From an uncultured Roseburia sp. (lineage in GTDB: Bacteria > Bacillota > Clostridia > Lachnospirales > Lachnospiraceae): a stretch of DNA of 53,486 nt. Shown piece after piece: positions 43,707-51,982 of this stretch. The notes below the pieces were generated by a model. The model was not told the origin of the DNA. It did no database searches and saw only the letters and a program-made list of their open reading frames with translations. The translations under genes were made by a program, and so were the position numbers. Within the stretch, counting starts at the first letter, position 1. Every line of letters starts with the position of its first letter. Location of the stretch: positions 1-53,486 of the forward strand of contig CAMUGE010000019.1 of assembly GCA_947088345.1 (NCBI GenBank). Reading direction: 5' to 3'.

Positions 43707-44288
43707 CTAATACCTGTTCATTTTATTTTTATTCATCACATACCCCAGGCCCGATCCTACAAATCCGCCCAGAATATGCGTCAGATTTGAGATATTGTCT
43801 GTTACAAACAGCCCGTTATAAATCTGTCCGCCAATGTAGATCACTGTAATCAGAATAAATGTAAGCGGAATAGATCCCTCTCTGATACTGGTAAATGAGG
43901 AGAGCAAAATCAGCGCAAATACAATTCCACTTGCGCCAAGCAGCTGTACATGAGGAAACAGCAGCATGTGTGCAAGCCCCGTGACAATTGCCGTGGCCAA
44001 TATGACAAACAGCATATTGGAAGAACCGTATTTTTCCTCCAAAAGCGGACCGATTACAAGTATCATCATGATATTCCCCAGAAAATGGTCCCAGTTGGCA
44101 TGGCCAAATACATGACCGATCAGTCGCACATAGGTAAACGGTTTTAACAGAGAGGAACGGTATACACTGAAAATCAGATCATTTGTCATTCCTTTTGTTA
44201 TGGCGTCTAACAGATAAGCTGCAAAACAGATTACAGTAAAGCCAAGAATAATCGGTGAGTTAAACGATATTTTTAATTTTTTCTGCAT
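43707..44288 (-). CDS. Rhomboid-family intramembrane serine protease
   Basis: A 193-residue membrane protein with about six hydrophobic helices. The catalytic dyad is visible: Ser120 in the GASGIVFAL motif and His171 in SNLTHILGG. The HANWDHFLGN motif (His68, Asn72) supplies the oxyanion residues. The start is the ATG at 44288 behind GGAGG; it overlaps the upstream protease gene's 3' end by 16 bases, so translation is coupled. Inside a Ter operon it may cleave or sense membrane proteins. Substrate unknown. Confidence 0.9.
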   Translation of the reverse strand: MQKKLKISFNSPIILGFTVICFAAYLLDAITKGMTNDLIFSVYRSSLLKPFTYVRLIGHVFGHANWDHFLGNIMMILVIGPLLEEKYGSSNMLFVILATAIVTGLAHMLLFPHVQLLGASGIVFALILLSSFTSIREGSIPLTFILITVIYIGGQIYNGLFVTDNISNLTHILGGFVGSGLGYVMNKNKMNRY

Positions 44289-45874
44289 CCTGTAAATCCT
44301 CCGATAAACATATTGATACATTCATATCCCATCGCCAGGTTGATATTCTGTGCGCTCTCAATCCCGGCAGTACTGATGCCTATGACTTCGCCGTACATGT
44401 TTAACAGCGCGCCGCCCGAACTGCCCGGCGATGTTGGCGCGGTAAACTGTATCATATCTACTGTGTCAATTGTACGGAACCCTGATATAATGCCGTCCGA
44501 AACCGAATTAAAAAATCCGAGCGGACTGCCGATGGCGACTACTTTCTGCCCGCGCGCCAACGGTTCTTTTCCCTGATAGACGGGGAGCGGACGAAGCCGC
44601 CTTGGAATACGGATCACGGCAAGATCCAAAACGGAGTTATATTTTATCAGTTCATCTGTATCGTAAATATTCTCGTCGTCTTCTATCCGGACGGAATAGG
44701 AGTAGCCCCCTCCGGTAACATGGTTGTTTGTCAGTATGTACCCCTCTTCTCCGACCATAATCCCGGAACCGGTGCCCATGACTTCGCCTTTTTTATCGCG
44801 TATCGCAATCATTACGACAGAGGAGGCAAGCTGCGCCAGTTCCTCAAACGTAAGTTCTCTTCTTTCTGACAAAGATCCTGATGCAGACCTCACACTTCCG
44901 GTGACAGGCGGCCTGCGGTTTCCCGCTCCCGAAATCCCTGCCGTACTCCCGGGAGAAGACGGCCTGCGGCTTCCTGCTCCCGTTGTGCCGGATGGAGACG
45001 GCCACCGGCTCCCGGTCGGCCTGCCTAAACCGCATTCCGGCGGCGCCCCGGCGCTGCGCCCGGAAGAAGACCGCACCTGATTGGGCAGCTGTCCGGCTTC
45101 CTGCACCGCTTTTTCTCTTGCTTTTTGTTCCCGTTTCGGATGGCGGACGTCTACGCGGATCGGTCTTCGTTCGTTGTTTGCGATCTGCTGCCCGGCCGGA
45201 AGAACACAGGCTCCAAACTCCCCAAGCACAAACTCTTTTGACAGGTTAAGCGCCTTTAACTCCACATCCAGATCAATCTGCGTCTGGAGCAGCAGCACAT
45301 CGAATCCGAGCAGCGTCAGAAAATAAAAAAACAGATAGTCCTGTTTTTTCGTAATGTTTTCTGCCGCAATCTTTACGGAAAGGCGTTCATTCCACTGCGC
45401 GAACAACCCGTCTGTGAGCCAGTCAAACCAAAAAAGGATTTTAGTGATAAAATTTTTTTCTGCAGTTTCATTTGCCGCCGCACCGCTCTTCCATTGCGCC
45501 AGCACATCGGCGCATGCTTTCCCCAAAACTGCGCAAAATTCCGGCTGTCCGTCTGTTCTTTTCGTTACAGCGCTGATTTTTCCGCTCTGCCGCCATCCGT
45601 TGTAACTGTTCTGATAATAATCAGCGTCCCCGGCCAATGTCATTGCAGGAAGCGATGAGATACGTCTGTAACAGCATCTGCCGGTCTGCATAGACGCTCC
45701 AAGCGTCTGATCCATCTGTGCAACCTGACTTTCAATTTTGTCATTCCTTCCAAGCGCACGCACAAAGTATACATCTTTGCAGTCTTTGTTAATCCCGCCC
45801 CTGATATTCTCAAATGCGGAGATTGAAAATATTCCCATAACATTATGACGAAATTTTAAGATCCGAGTTTGCAT
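44273..45874 (-). CDS. YceG-like segment fused to trypsin-like (HtrA-type) serine protease
   Basis: A 533-residue protein. The first 230 residues include LFFYFLTLLGFDVLLLQTQ and EFVLGEFGACVLP, which parallel the YceG C-terminal region of the protein at 41411. Then comes a linker rich in Gly, Ser, Pro and Arg (about 240-345) built from degenerate GC-rich repeats. Residues about 350-530 are a trypsin-fold protease: His385 (TNNHV), Asp417 (VLDLAV), Ser486 (GSSGGAL). No signal peptide, so it is cytoplasmic. It is first in the Ter operon, with a weak promoter upstream. It has no PDZ domain. Confidence 0.85.
   Translation of the reverse strand: MQTRILKFRHNVMGIFSISAFENIRGGINKDCKDVYFVRALGRNDKIESQVAQMDQTLGASMQTGRCCYRRISSLPAMTLAGDADYYQNSYNGWRQSGKISAVTKRTDGQPEFCAVLGKACADVLAQWKSGAAANETAEKNFITKILFWFDWLTDGLFAQWNERLSVKIAAENITKKQDYLFFYFLTLLGFDVLLLQTQIDLDVELKALNLSKEFVLGEFGACVLPAGQQIANNERRPIRVDVRHPKREQKAREKAVQEAGQLPNQVRSSSGRSAGAPPECGLGRPTGSRWPSPSGTTGAGSRRPSSPGSTAGISGAGNRRPPVTGSVRSASGSLSERRELTFEELAQLASSVVMIAIRDKKGEVMGTGSGIMVGEEGYILTNNHVTGGGYSYSVRIEDDENIYDTDELIKYNSVLDLAVIRIPRRLRPLPVYQGKEPLARGQKVVAIGSPLGFFNSVSDGIISGFRTIDTVDMIQFTAPTSPGSSGGALLNMYGEVIGISTAGIESAQNINLAMGYECINMFIGGFTGCRKN
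44895..45030. repeat. GC-rich degenerate minisatellite in the protease linker
   Basis: Three imperfect units of the type GGAGACGGCC...GGCTCCCG, coding Gly-Arg-Pro/Ser-rich repeats. The GC content is far above that of the flanks, which fits slipped-strand expansion inside the linker. Confidence 0.6.
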
Positions 45875-45907
45875 ATTCTCATGTATTCCCTTTCAAAATC
45901 TTTTTTT

Positions 45908-45937
45908 ATTATAACATAAGCGCTTGAAGTTGTGGAA
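45908..45937 (-). promoter_or_regulatory. Candidate promoter of the Ter operon
   Basis: Minus strand TATAAT (45908-45913) with an extended TG one base upstream; the -35 region (TTCCAC at 18 bases) is poor. It precedes the protease gene by about 35 bases. Confidence 0.4.
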
Positions 45938-46002
45938 TATAAAAAACCGATTTTTGTTAATATTTTCTTAATTTTATGAATTAATACCAGGGGCAAAAAG
46001 TC

Positions 46003-46022
46003 AAAAAAATCTGATGCCAGAT
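46003..46022 (-). terminator. Possible terminator of the DUF4132 gene
   Basis: Minus strand ATCTG/CAGAT (46009-46022) with a 4-base loop and a T-run (46003-46009). It is short but well placed, 20 bases after the DUF4132 stop. Confidence 0.5.
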
Positions 46023-46041
46023 CGCCTGAAAAAGGATTTTT

Positions 46042-49000
46042 TTAATGAATCTGGGACAAAATATTCGGGTCCTTAATTTTATTGTCCTCCGCAAACAACA
46101 ATATCTTAGACATTATCTCCGCCGTTTTCGGATCGTCGTCGACAAATGGAAGGAAAATGCGGCCTCTGTGCTGGGAGTGGACAGGGATGACATACAGCAT
46201 GGCATTTCCCTGCTGGTGTACGACGCCGCTTCCAAGATGAATCGTATACTGACCGAGCTTGCCGTCGATATAAGCATGATTTTTTTCCAGACGAACATTT
46301 TTGATTTTAAACAGTTCCAGATTGCAAGCCACAATCGCACTGCGCATCTCTATTGTGGAGTGACTTGTCTCAGGATCTACGCCGCCTGCGTGCGCAACGC
46401 TGACCGCAAGATCTACATCGCGCATCACCTCACTGTAAATAATATCCGGAATTTCTTCTATTTTAAGCCACGCGCCGGTCTTTCGGTCGGAAAATACGAC
46501 CCAGTCCAGGGTCGGGGCCTCCACATCGCTGGGCGTAAACCAGTCGGCCATCGCATAGATACGGGCGACAATATTCTCCCGATAGTATACTTTCTGCAGG
46601 CCGTCGTCGTAATCCGCAACCCAGCGGCGGCTGCGAAGCGCGCCAACTGTTCTCTGCGGCTGAATCTGATTGCCGGAAAACATCAGGGATTTCTCCTGCT
46701 TTAATTCCTCGTTCAATTTCACATAAAGTTCACGGAATACCTGCTTAAACGGCTGTTTTAACTGCTTTTCGAACAAAAGCTTCTGATAATCCTGCCAGTG
46801 TCCGCTCTGCAGCAGATCGAACGGATGTGCAATCAGAATCGTATCCTGCGGCTTGACAGGGGTAATATCCCCTTTCCAGTCAACAATGCCTTCTTCTGTC
46901 AAAAAGCCCATACATCTGGTTTGTGCCCGCTGCAGGCTTTCCTCCCGCAGAACGACAATTTTACTGTCGTTTTTTTCCATCGCGACATTTTTACTGTCTT
47001 CTTTTTCGCTGCCCCCGCGCTTTGCCTTTTTGGATGATTTTTTTGCTGCAGCATCCTCCTGCGGAATGCGTTCTCTTGCAGTGTCAAACGCACTGTCATA
47101 TTTCATAACTACCAGCGGCTTTACAATCGGACTCACAACCGGATTTTTTGCAAGTTCCAAAAATTCCCATACCTCAAATGTTGTGCCGTCCTCCATCGCC
47201 TGTTCCATCATCTGCTTTGTCCTGCTGTACTGTTCCTTTAATTTCTTATTCATCTGCTGGAAATCAAGTACAGTTTCATGCTTTTTGTATTTCGCCGGTA
47301 TTGATTTTAATATTTTTTCATCTTTCCGGCACCGAATCGTACTCTTGCCGTTTTCATCCACTGCAATCAGCAGCTCGATTTCCCCGACCGCATTCCAGTC
47401 AAAATACGGCGCTGAGATCTCGACAAGCCTGTTTTCCATGCGCAATACCAGACGTGTCACATCGTTAAATCCGGCATTCACGCTTAAATTCTGCAATGCA
47501 ATCTCTACAGCGCGACCCTCGCTGGCACGGCGCTGCGCACCGAACTGGCGGCTTTCTTTTTTAAATTTCTGAATATACTGATAACGGTCGAACAGATCGG
47601 CGTCGCGCTCTTTTCTTTTTTTGGAGAGCGGCAAAAGTCCGATACTCATCAAAAGATCCTTATTTCGCTTGCTGTCAATTTCCTCTTTCAGCGCGCTACG
47701 TTCCACCTGTCCAAGCGCTGCGTTTGCGTATTTTCTGGCCCGTCCATGCGCCGTTCCGGTTGAAGAATATTTTGCCGCATCATAGAGAAGTTTAAAATCC
47801 TTTTCCCCAAGCCTGTTGTAAGCCTCAAAAAACCAGTTGATGTCAAACGCTCCGTCGTGCAGCTCTTCCGGAGAGAGCGGCGTATATTTTGCAATCATAG
47901 ATGTTGTGTATTCGTCAAACGCTTCGCTGGTATGCGCCATAAAATAATAACAGCCGCTTGCAAACCCCGGCAGTTCAAGATATTCCTCAAGCATCGGAAT
48001 CCACTGGTCGGCATACATGGCAAGCTCTACAAGACGTTTTTTTGTGATATCAGCGCCTTTTAACGCCGCTTTTAAATCCTTTACCGACTCTTGCGGTTTC
48101 GGTCTGCAGATCTTCAGCAGATGGCTTAATACAGATTTCCGTTCTTCGTTACTTGAATAATAACTGTAGCCCCGCTGAAGCGTGTCTTTTCCCAGCGCCG
48201 TTAAAATCTGTATCATATAGTCAATCCCATAGACGACATGAATGCTGTGGATACCGGACGAAAACGGCGTCGGCTGCTCGCCGCGCTTTAATTCCACTTT
48301 TAAAACAGAGGGGATAATCTCCCGATAAATTTCATGCGCCAGCTTCATGGCAGGCATTTCGTCCCCAATCGCATCAAAGCTGTATTTTCCGTCTGCCGGC
48401 CTGATTACATCATTTCCGAAAAAGCGATTTACATCGCTCATATAGGCATTGCGCAGCGACAAAGGCCCGATCTGCTCGACTGCGCTGACCGGCCCAAAAA
48501 GTGCGTCTATGTTTAAGAACCGGAATACCGCCTTATATACCATATCTTTATCCCAGTATCCCCGGACAAAGCATTCAACAAAATCCTTCAGATACAAAAA
48601 GTTGTTACCACCGCTGTAAGAATAGCGCGATTTTTCCCTTCCTTTTTGTTTGTCATAATATTCCTGCAAACCAAATCGAATCGTAAACGAAGTTCCCCAG
48701 TCTGCATCCTCTACCTTGGAAAGCCACCCGCACAATTCATTAAAAATCGGCAGCTCTGTCGCACGTTTGGAATAGGTTTGTTCCCTGTCTCCCCAGTAAC
48801 GCTCTGTATAAAAATACAAATCATTTTTTTCGTCCAGTAACGAAAGCAGCCTCGCCACAGCCGGCAACGCCCAATGTGACATCAGCGAATCCGGCACATA
48901 CTGTTCAAACAGTACGTTTATAACTGTATTTACCTGTGAATTGTAATCAATATCCAGTCTTAAATTAACAAACGGCTGACTGCTGCCGAATATCTTTTGA

Positions 49001-49962
49001 TACAATCCGGTATTTTTTGTATAATGATTCCTCTGCGAGACACACTGCCTGTAAAAATATGTTTCCAGCAACAACTCAGGCGACTTGATTTCTTTCTGAT
49101 AAAATTCCTCCCAGATCTCACGAAACGGATATGCATCCAGCGGCGTCGCATCCGGTTCGTCATAAATCAAACGGCTCCGCTCCAGCTTATTTCCGAGTAT
49201 CATGTCCTCTTGCCAGTTCGTCACATAAGCTTTCTCCCGGTTTTCATAAATCAGTTCATCAAGACGTTTGAAAATACGCAGATAATCTTTCTCCTGATAG
49301 CCAAACAGCCTTTCCGCCTCTGTTACATCCACCTCTGCCGGCGGCAGCAAAAATTTTTTTTCTACATCGTAAAAACCGTAGCCCGGTTTCTTTAAAATAT
49401 CCTGCGCCTCGCTGGATGTGCCAGTCAGTTCATCAAGCAGAACCTGCTCTTTTCCGCTCGGATTTTTCAGTTTGGCCAGACTTTCTTTTACTGTTTCAAA
49501 GATTTTGCCGTCTTTTTGTTTGAGCCAGAGCGCAAGGTCGAGAGCGCCCATATGGCATTCTTCAGATGATGTTTTTATAAGACGGTCAATACAGCCCGCA
49601 ATCTGCCCCGCGTCCTGTTTCTTTAAAATTTCAAGCGTTCCGCTGCGTCCTTTCTTGTATTTTAAATTCTGTTCAATCTCTATGTAATCTTCAGGCAAAA
49701 GCTCCATATCCTTTACCAGATTCTGCGCGGTACTGAGCGTGTTTTCTTCCGGATTATGCAGCAGGGAAAAGAGCACTTTCTTTCTGATTTCCGATTTGGG
49801 CCGATAGAGCAGTACACGAGTAATTGCCGACCTGGAGGAGTAGTAACTGTTTTCCCCCTGTCCTGCCTGCGGAATCAGCTCCGCTGCTTCGTCCAACAGT
49901 TTTTCTTCCTGCAGCATATATGCGATCAGACACATTCGAACGACTAAATCAGAACGACTCAT
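46042..49962 (-). CDS. DUF4132-type large protein with conserved C-terminus
   Basis: A 1306-residue, largely helical protein. The C-terminal third looks like the DUF4132 family: GALRSRRWVADYDDGLQKVY, IIYSEVMRDVDLAVSVAHAG and a closing YTIHLGSGVVHQQGNAMLYV. The N-terminal 800 residues are armadillo/HEAT-like helices. DUF4132 proteins include E. coli YehI/MolR; their function is not settled. The start overlaps the 461-residue gene by 14 bases, and together they may equal one full-length protein in relatives. ATG taken at 49962 (MSRSDL); a GTG two codons earlier is possible. Confidence 0.7.
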   Translation of the reverse strand: MSRSDLVVRMCLIAYMLQEEKLLDEAAELIPQAGQGENSYYSSRSAITRVLLYRPKSEIRKKVLFSLLHNPEENTLSTAQNLVKDMELLPEDYIEIEQNLKYKKGRSGTLEILKKQDAGQIAGCIDRLIKTSSEECHMGALDLALWLKQKDGKIFETVKESLAKLKNPSGKEQVLLDELTGTSSEAQDILKKPGYGFYDVEKKFLLPPAEVDVTEAERLFGYQEKDYLRIFKRLDELIYENREKAYVTNWQEDMILGNKLERSRLIYDEPDATPLDAYPFREIWEEFYQKEIKSPELLLETYFYRQCVSQRNHYTKNTGLYQKIFGSSQPFVNLRLDIDYNSQVNTVINVLFEQYVPDSLMSHWALPAVARLLSLLDEKNDLYFYTERYWGDREQTYSKRATELPIFNELCGWLSKVEDADWGTSFTIRFGLQEYYDKQKGREKSRYSYSGGNNFLYLKDFVECFVRGYWDKDMVYKAVFRFLNIDALFGPVSAVEQIGPLSLRNAYMSDVNRFFGNDVIRPADGKYSFDAIGDEMPAMKLAHEIYREIIPSVLKVELKRGEQPTPFSSGIHSIHVVYGIDYMIQILTALGKDTLQRGYSYYSSNEERKSVLSHLLKICRPKPQESVKDLKAALKGADITKKRLVELAMYADQWIPMLEEYLELPGFASGCYYFMAHTSEAFDEYTTSMIAKYTPLSPEELHDGAFDINWFFEAYNRLGEKDFKLLYDAAKYSSTGTAHGRARKYANAALGQVERSALKEEIDSKRNKDLLMSIGLLPLSKKRKERDADLFDRYQYIQKFKKESRQFGAQRRASEGRAVEIALQNLSVNAGFNDVTRLVLRMENRLVEISAPYFDWNAVGEIELLIAVDENGKSTIRCRKDEKILKSIPAKYKKHETVLDFQQMNKKLKEQYSRTKQMMEQAMEDGTTFEVWEFLELAKNPVVSPIVKPLVVMKYDSAFDTARERIPQEDAAAKKSSKKAKRGGSEKEDSKNVAMEKNDSKIVVLREESLQRAQTRCMGFLTEEGIVDWKGDITPVKPQDTILIAHPFDLLQSGHWQDYQKLLFEKQLKQPFKQVFRELYVKLNEELKQEKSLMFSGNQIQPQRTVGALRSRRWVADYDDGLQKVYYRENIVARIYAMADWFTPSDVEAPTLDWVVFSDRKTGAWLKIEEIPDIIYSEVMRDVDLAVSVAHAGGVDPETSHSTIEMRSAIVACNLELFKIKNVRLEKNHAYIDGKLGQYTIHLGSGVVHQQGNAMLYVIPVHSQHRGRIFLPFVDDDPKTAEIMSKILLFAEDNKIKDPNILSQIH

Positions 49963-51334
49963 CGACACACGATACCATGGAAAAATAGGGATCTTTTACA
50001 AATCCCTTTTTCGGCACCTGTTCAAGTATCCCTTTTAACAGATCATACATCTGTCTTGCTTCGTCCCTGCTCTCAAACATTTCCTCCGTGCCGATAATTT
50101 TTGGTTTCCTGACCTCCTTGTCATAGATCGAAAAATATCCGCCGTCCTCCTTTTCCAGAAGACTGTAAAACATTGCGCCTGCTCCACTCATAAAAGCCGG
50201 CATAAAACATGCGACAAGTTCCATCTGATCCGGGTATTCTTTGATCACCTGCATTGCCGCCTGATTTTTTAATTCCGGCCTCTGCAGTGACGCGTTGAAA
50301 TAAGATGCCGTTATTTTCTGATTTTTTGTACCGGTTCTGATTAACTGCTGCATCGCTTCAATCGCATCGTCGGCGTCGTAAAAACCTTTTGCCCAAAGCG
50401 CACAGCTGATCGCTACGGAGTCGTTTGTGGCAAGCTGCTCTTCACAAAACGCCCCATCGCGCACGCACTGCCCCATCAGACGCATCAGTTTGTCAGTGAT
50501 ACGATCCATGCTGTTTTCATTAAAAATACCGATCCATGTGCTGACAGCGCGTTTCACGGAAGAATAGCGAACCAGATTGTTTTCTTCAATCACCGAAAAC
50601 AAATGCAAAAACGCTTCCGGACGTCCGGCATCCATTGTCTCGCAGACTGCCTGGCGTGCGCCTTCCTGCAGCCTTGCCGCCAGAAGAAATTTGCCGAGCA
50701 GTTCATAGAGCTCCTCACTCTTACTCATAACAATTCCGCGAATCATTTCATGGCTGATCATCGCCGTATTTCCCTCTCCCAGCAAAATATCTTTCAGCGC
50801 CTCCACGATTTTCCTGTTGCCGCGGTCGATCTGAGCCGCTAAAATCGCATCATAATCAAATACCTCGCATCTTGCATGATCGTAAATTTCCGGATCGACA
50901 TTTCCGGTTAAAATATCTGCCAGATCTCCGCCGTAAAATTCCAGTTTGGAAAAAGCGCGTACCAGACGCACGCTTTTTTCTACAAACGGCTCATAACTGC
51001 CGGAGCGCACACTTCTGCGGTACCACCCCTTTGTCATCTGGTAACAGTTCATCTCGTCAAGCGCATAATAAAATTCATCCTGCATCTCTTTGGGAACACA
51101 CGCTTCTACAACAGCCGGAAATTCTCCACGGTAGAGTTCACTCAATGTGCCGTATGTGCCGTTTTGCAGTAATTCCCGCATTTTTTTTACAGCAGTCTGC
51201 GGAATATAATATGCGCTGACATCCGGAAGCATTTTTGTCGCGATCTCATCAAACTTTTTTTTATCCGCTTTCGCTTTTGCAAATGCAACCCACTTTTTTG
51301 TTAATTCTCTTCTTGTCTCATAGGTATATGACAT
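49949..51334 (-). CDS. Helical repeat protein, probably the N-terminal DUF5724-like part
   Basis: A 461-residue protein of helical repeats with no known catalytic motif. It begins MSYTYETRRELTKKWVAF at the ATG behind GGGGG (51334). Proteins of the DUF4132 group often carry a DUF5724-like N-terminal helical region on the same chain, and this gene ends 14 bases into the start of the DUF4132 gene. So it may be a natural split of that protein or the result of a frameshift. The DUF5724 link is from memory and low in certainty. Confidence 0.5.
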   Translation of the reverse strand: MSYTYETRRELTKKWVAFAKAKADKKKFDEIATKMLPDVSAYYIPQTAVKKMRELLQNGTYGTLSELYRGEFPAVVEACVPKEMQDEFYYALDEMNCYQMTKGWYRRSVRSGSYEPFVEKSVRLVRAFSKLEFYGGDLADILTGNVDPEIYDHARCEVFDYDAILAAQIDRGNRKIVEALKDILLGEGNTAMISHEMIRGIVMSKSEELYELLGKFLLAARLQEGARQAVCETMDAGRPEAFLHLFSVIEENNLVRYSSVKRAVSTWIGIFNENSMDRITDKLMRLMGQCVRDGAFCEEQLATNDSVAISCALWAKGFYDADDAIEAMQQLIRTGTKNQKITASYFNASLQRPELKNQAAMQVIKEYPDQMELVACFMPAFMSGAGAMFYSLLEKEDGGYFSIYDKEVRKPKIIGTEEMFESRDEARQMYDLLKGILEQVPKKGFVKDPYFSMVSCVDESF

Positions 51335-51392
51335 ATTTTCCCCCTTTTTTTGCAAATTTCACACGAACCAACATGCCGCGGCTCTGCCGCGA

Positions 51393-51433
51393 CTCAAATC
51401 TGAGCGGAGAATCCCCTGTTTTTGGGGATTCTC
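51393..51433. repeat. Chain of small hairpins before the palindromic element
   Basis: CTCA/TGAG (51393-51404) and the perfect 10-bp GAGAATCCCC/GGGGATTCTC (51407-51416 with 51424-51433, loop TGTTTTT) lie side by side. A CCGCGG-type stem precedes them. Together with 51436-51517 they fill the 182-base gap between the small gene and its downstream neighbour. Confidence 0.7.
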
Positions 51434-51435
51434 TG

Positions 51436-51517
51436 GTGTGAGACTTAGAACTTCTCAGCGCGCGAACCTGTTTCGCGTCAGCGGATCTGCTGCGAGCTTT
51501 AGAAGTTCTTCTCACAC
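51436..51517. repeat. Dispersed palindromic element, copy 2
   Basis: Perfect ends GTGTGAGA (51436-51443) and TCTCACAC (51510-51517), inner arms AGAACTTCT/AGAAGTTCT and a central hairpin CGCGAA/TTTCGCG. It is about 80% identical to 22738-22820. The 3' end touches the stop codon of the small gene at 51517. There is no coding capacity. Confidence 0.8.
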
Positions 51518-51933
51518 TAACCGGCCAACATGGTCAGCCTGATAAACGTAAATACCAGATCATCACTCCATGGAATGGATTCGTCAAGCTTTTTCATTTC
51601 ATCCTCGCCGGCAAATATACGGTATATACCGTCTTCAAAACATTGCAGCGCATTTGCCGCCGCCTGCTCCGCCGATGCGTCTTCGCCGCCTCGCATACCA
51701 AAAGAAATCTTTCCCTCAGCAGCTTTTCCCTCGATCTGCTCTTTGGTCAGCCACGTTAAAATACGCTCTTCTTCTCTTCTTGCGTTGTAGTCACGCACGC
51801 CAAGTTCTGTCAGCGCAAGAATCAGCTGCCGCACCGTTTTTGGTTTCTCGTCAAGAACAAACGGAACAGGCGCAAGTTCCCTTGCCTTTTGCTTCCCGAT
51901 CCGTTTCATTCTTGCATAAATTGTAAATGACAT
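51517..51933 (-). CDS. Small protein of unknown function
   Basis: A 138-residue protein, MSFTIYARMKRIGKQKAREL, with charged helical middle and a C-terminal SDDLVFTFIRLTML. It matches no family I recognise. ATG at 51933 lies behind AGAGGGGGAG. It follows the SEC-C gene by about 50 bases and precedes the DUF5724/DUF4132 pair, so it is probably in one operon with them. Confidence 0.75.
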   Translation of the reverse strand: MSFTIYARMKRIGKQKARELAPVPFVLDEKPKTVRQLILALTELGVRDYNARREEERILTWLTKEQIEGKAAEGKISFGMRGGEDASAEQAAANALQCFEDGIYRIFAGEDEMKKLDESIPWSDDLVFTFIRLTMLAG

Positions 51934-51982
51934 ATGCTCCCCCTCTTTTGACAGTCCGATGCGCTTGTCAAGCTGCACTGTT

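Noticed and set aside
46045-46704. 219-codon plus-strand open frame opposite the DUF4132 gene
   Set aside because: Antisense shadow without ribosome site or recognisable domain.
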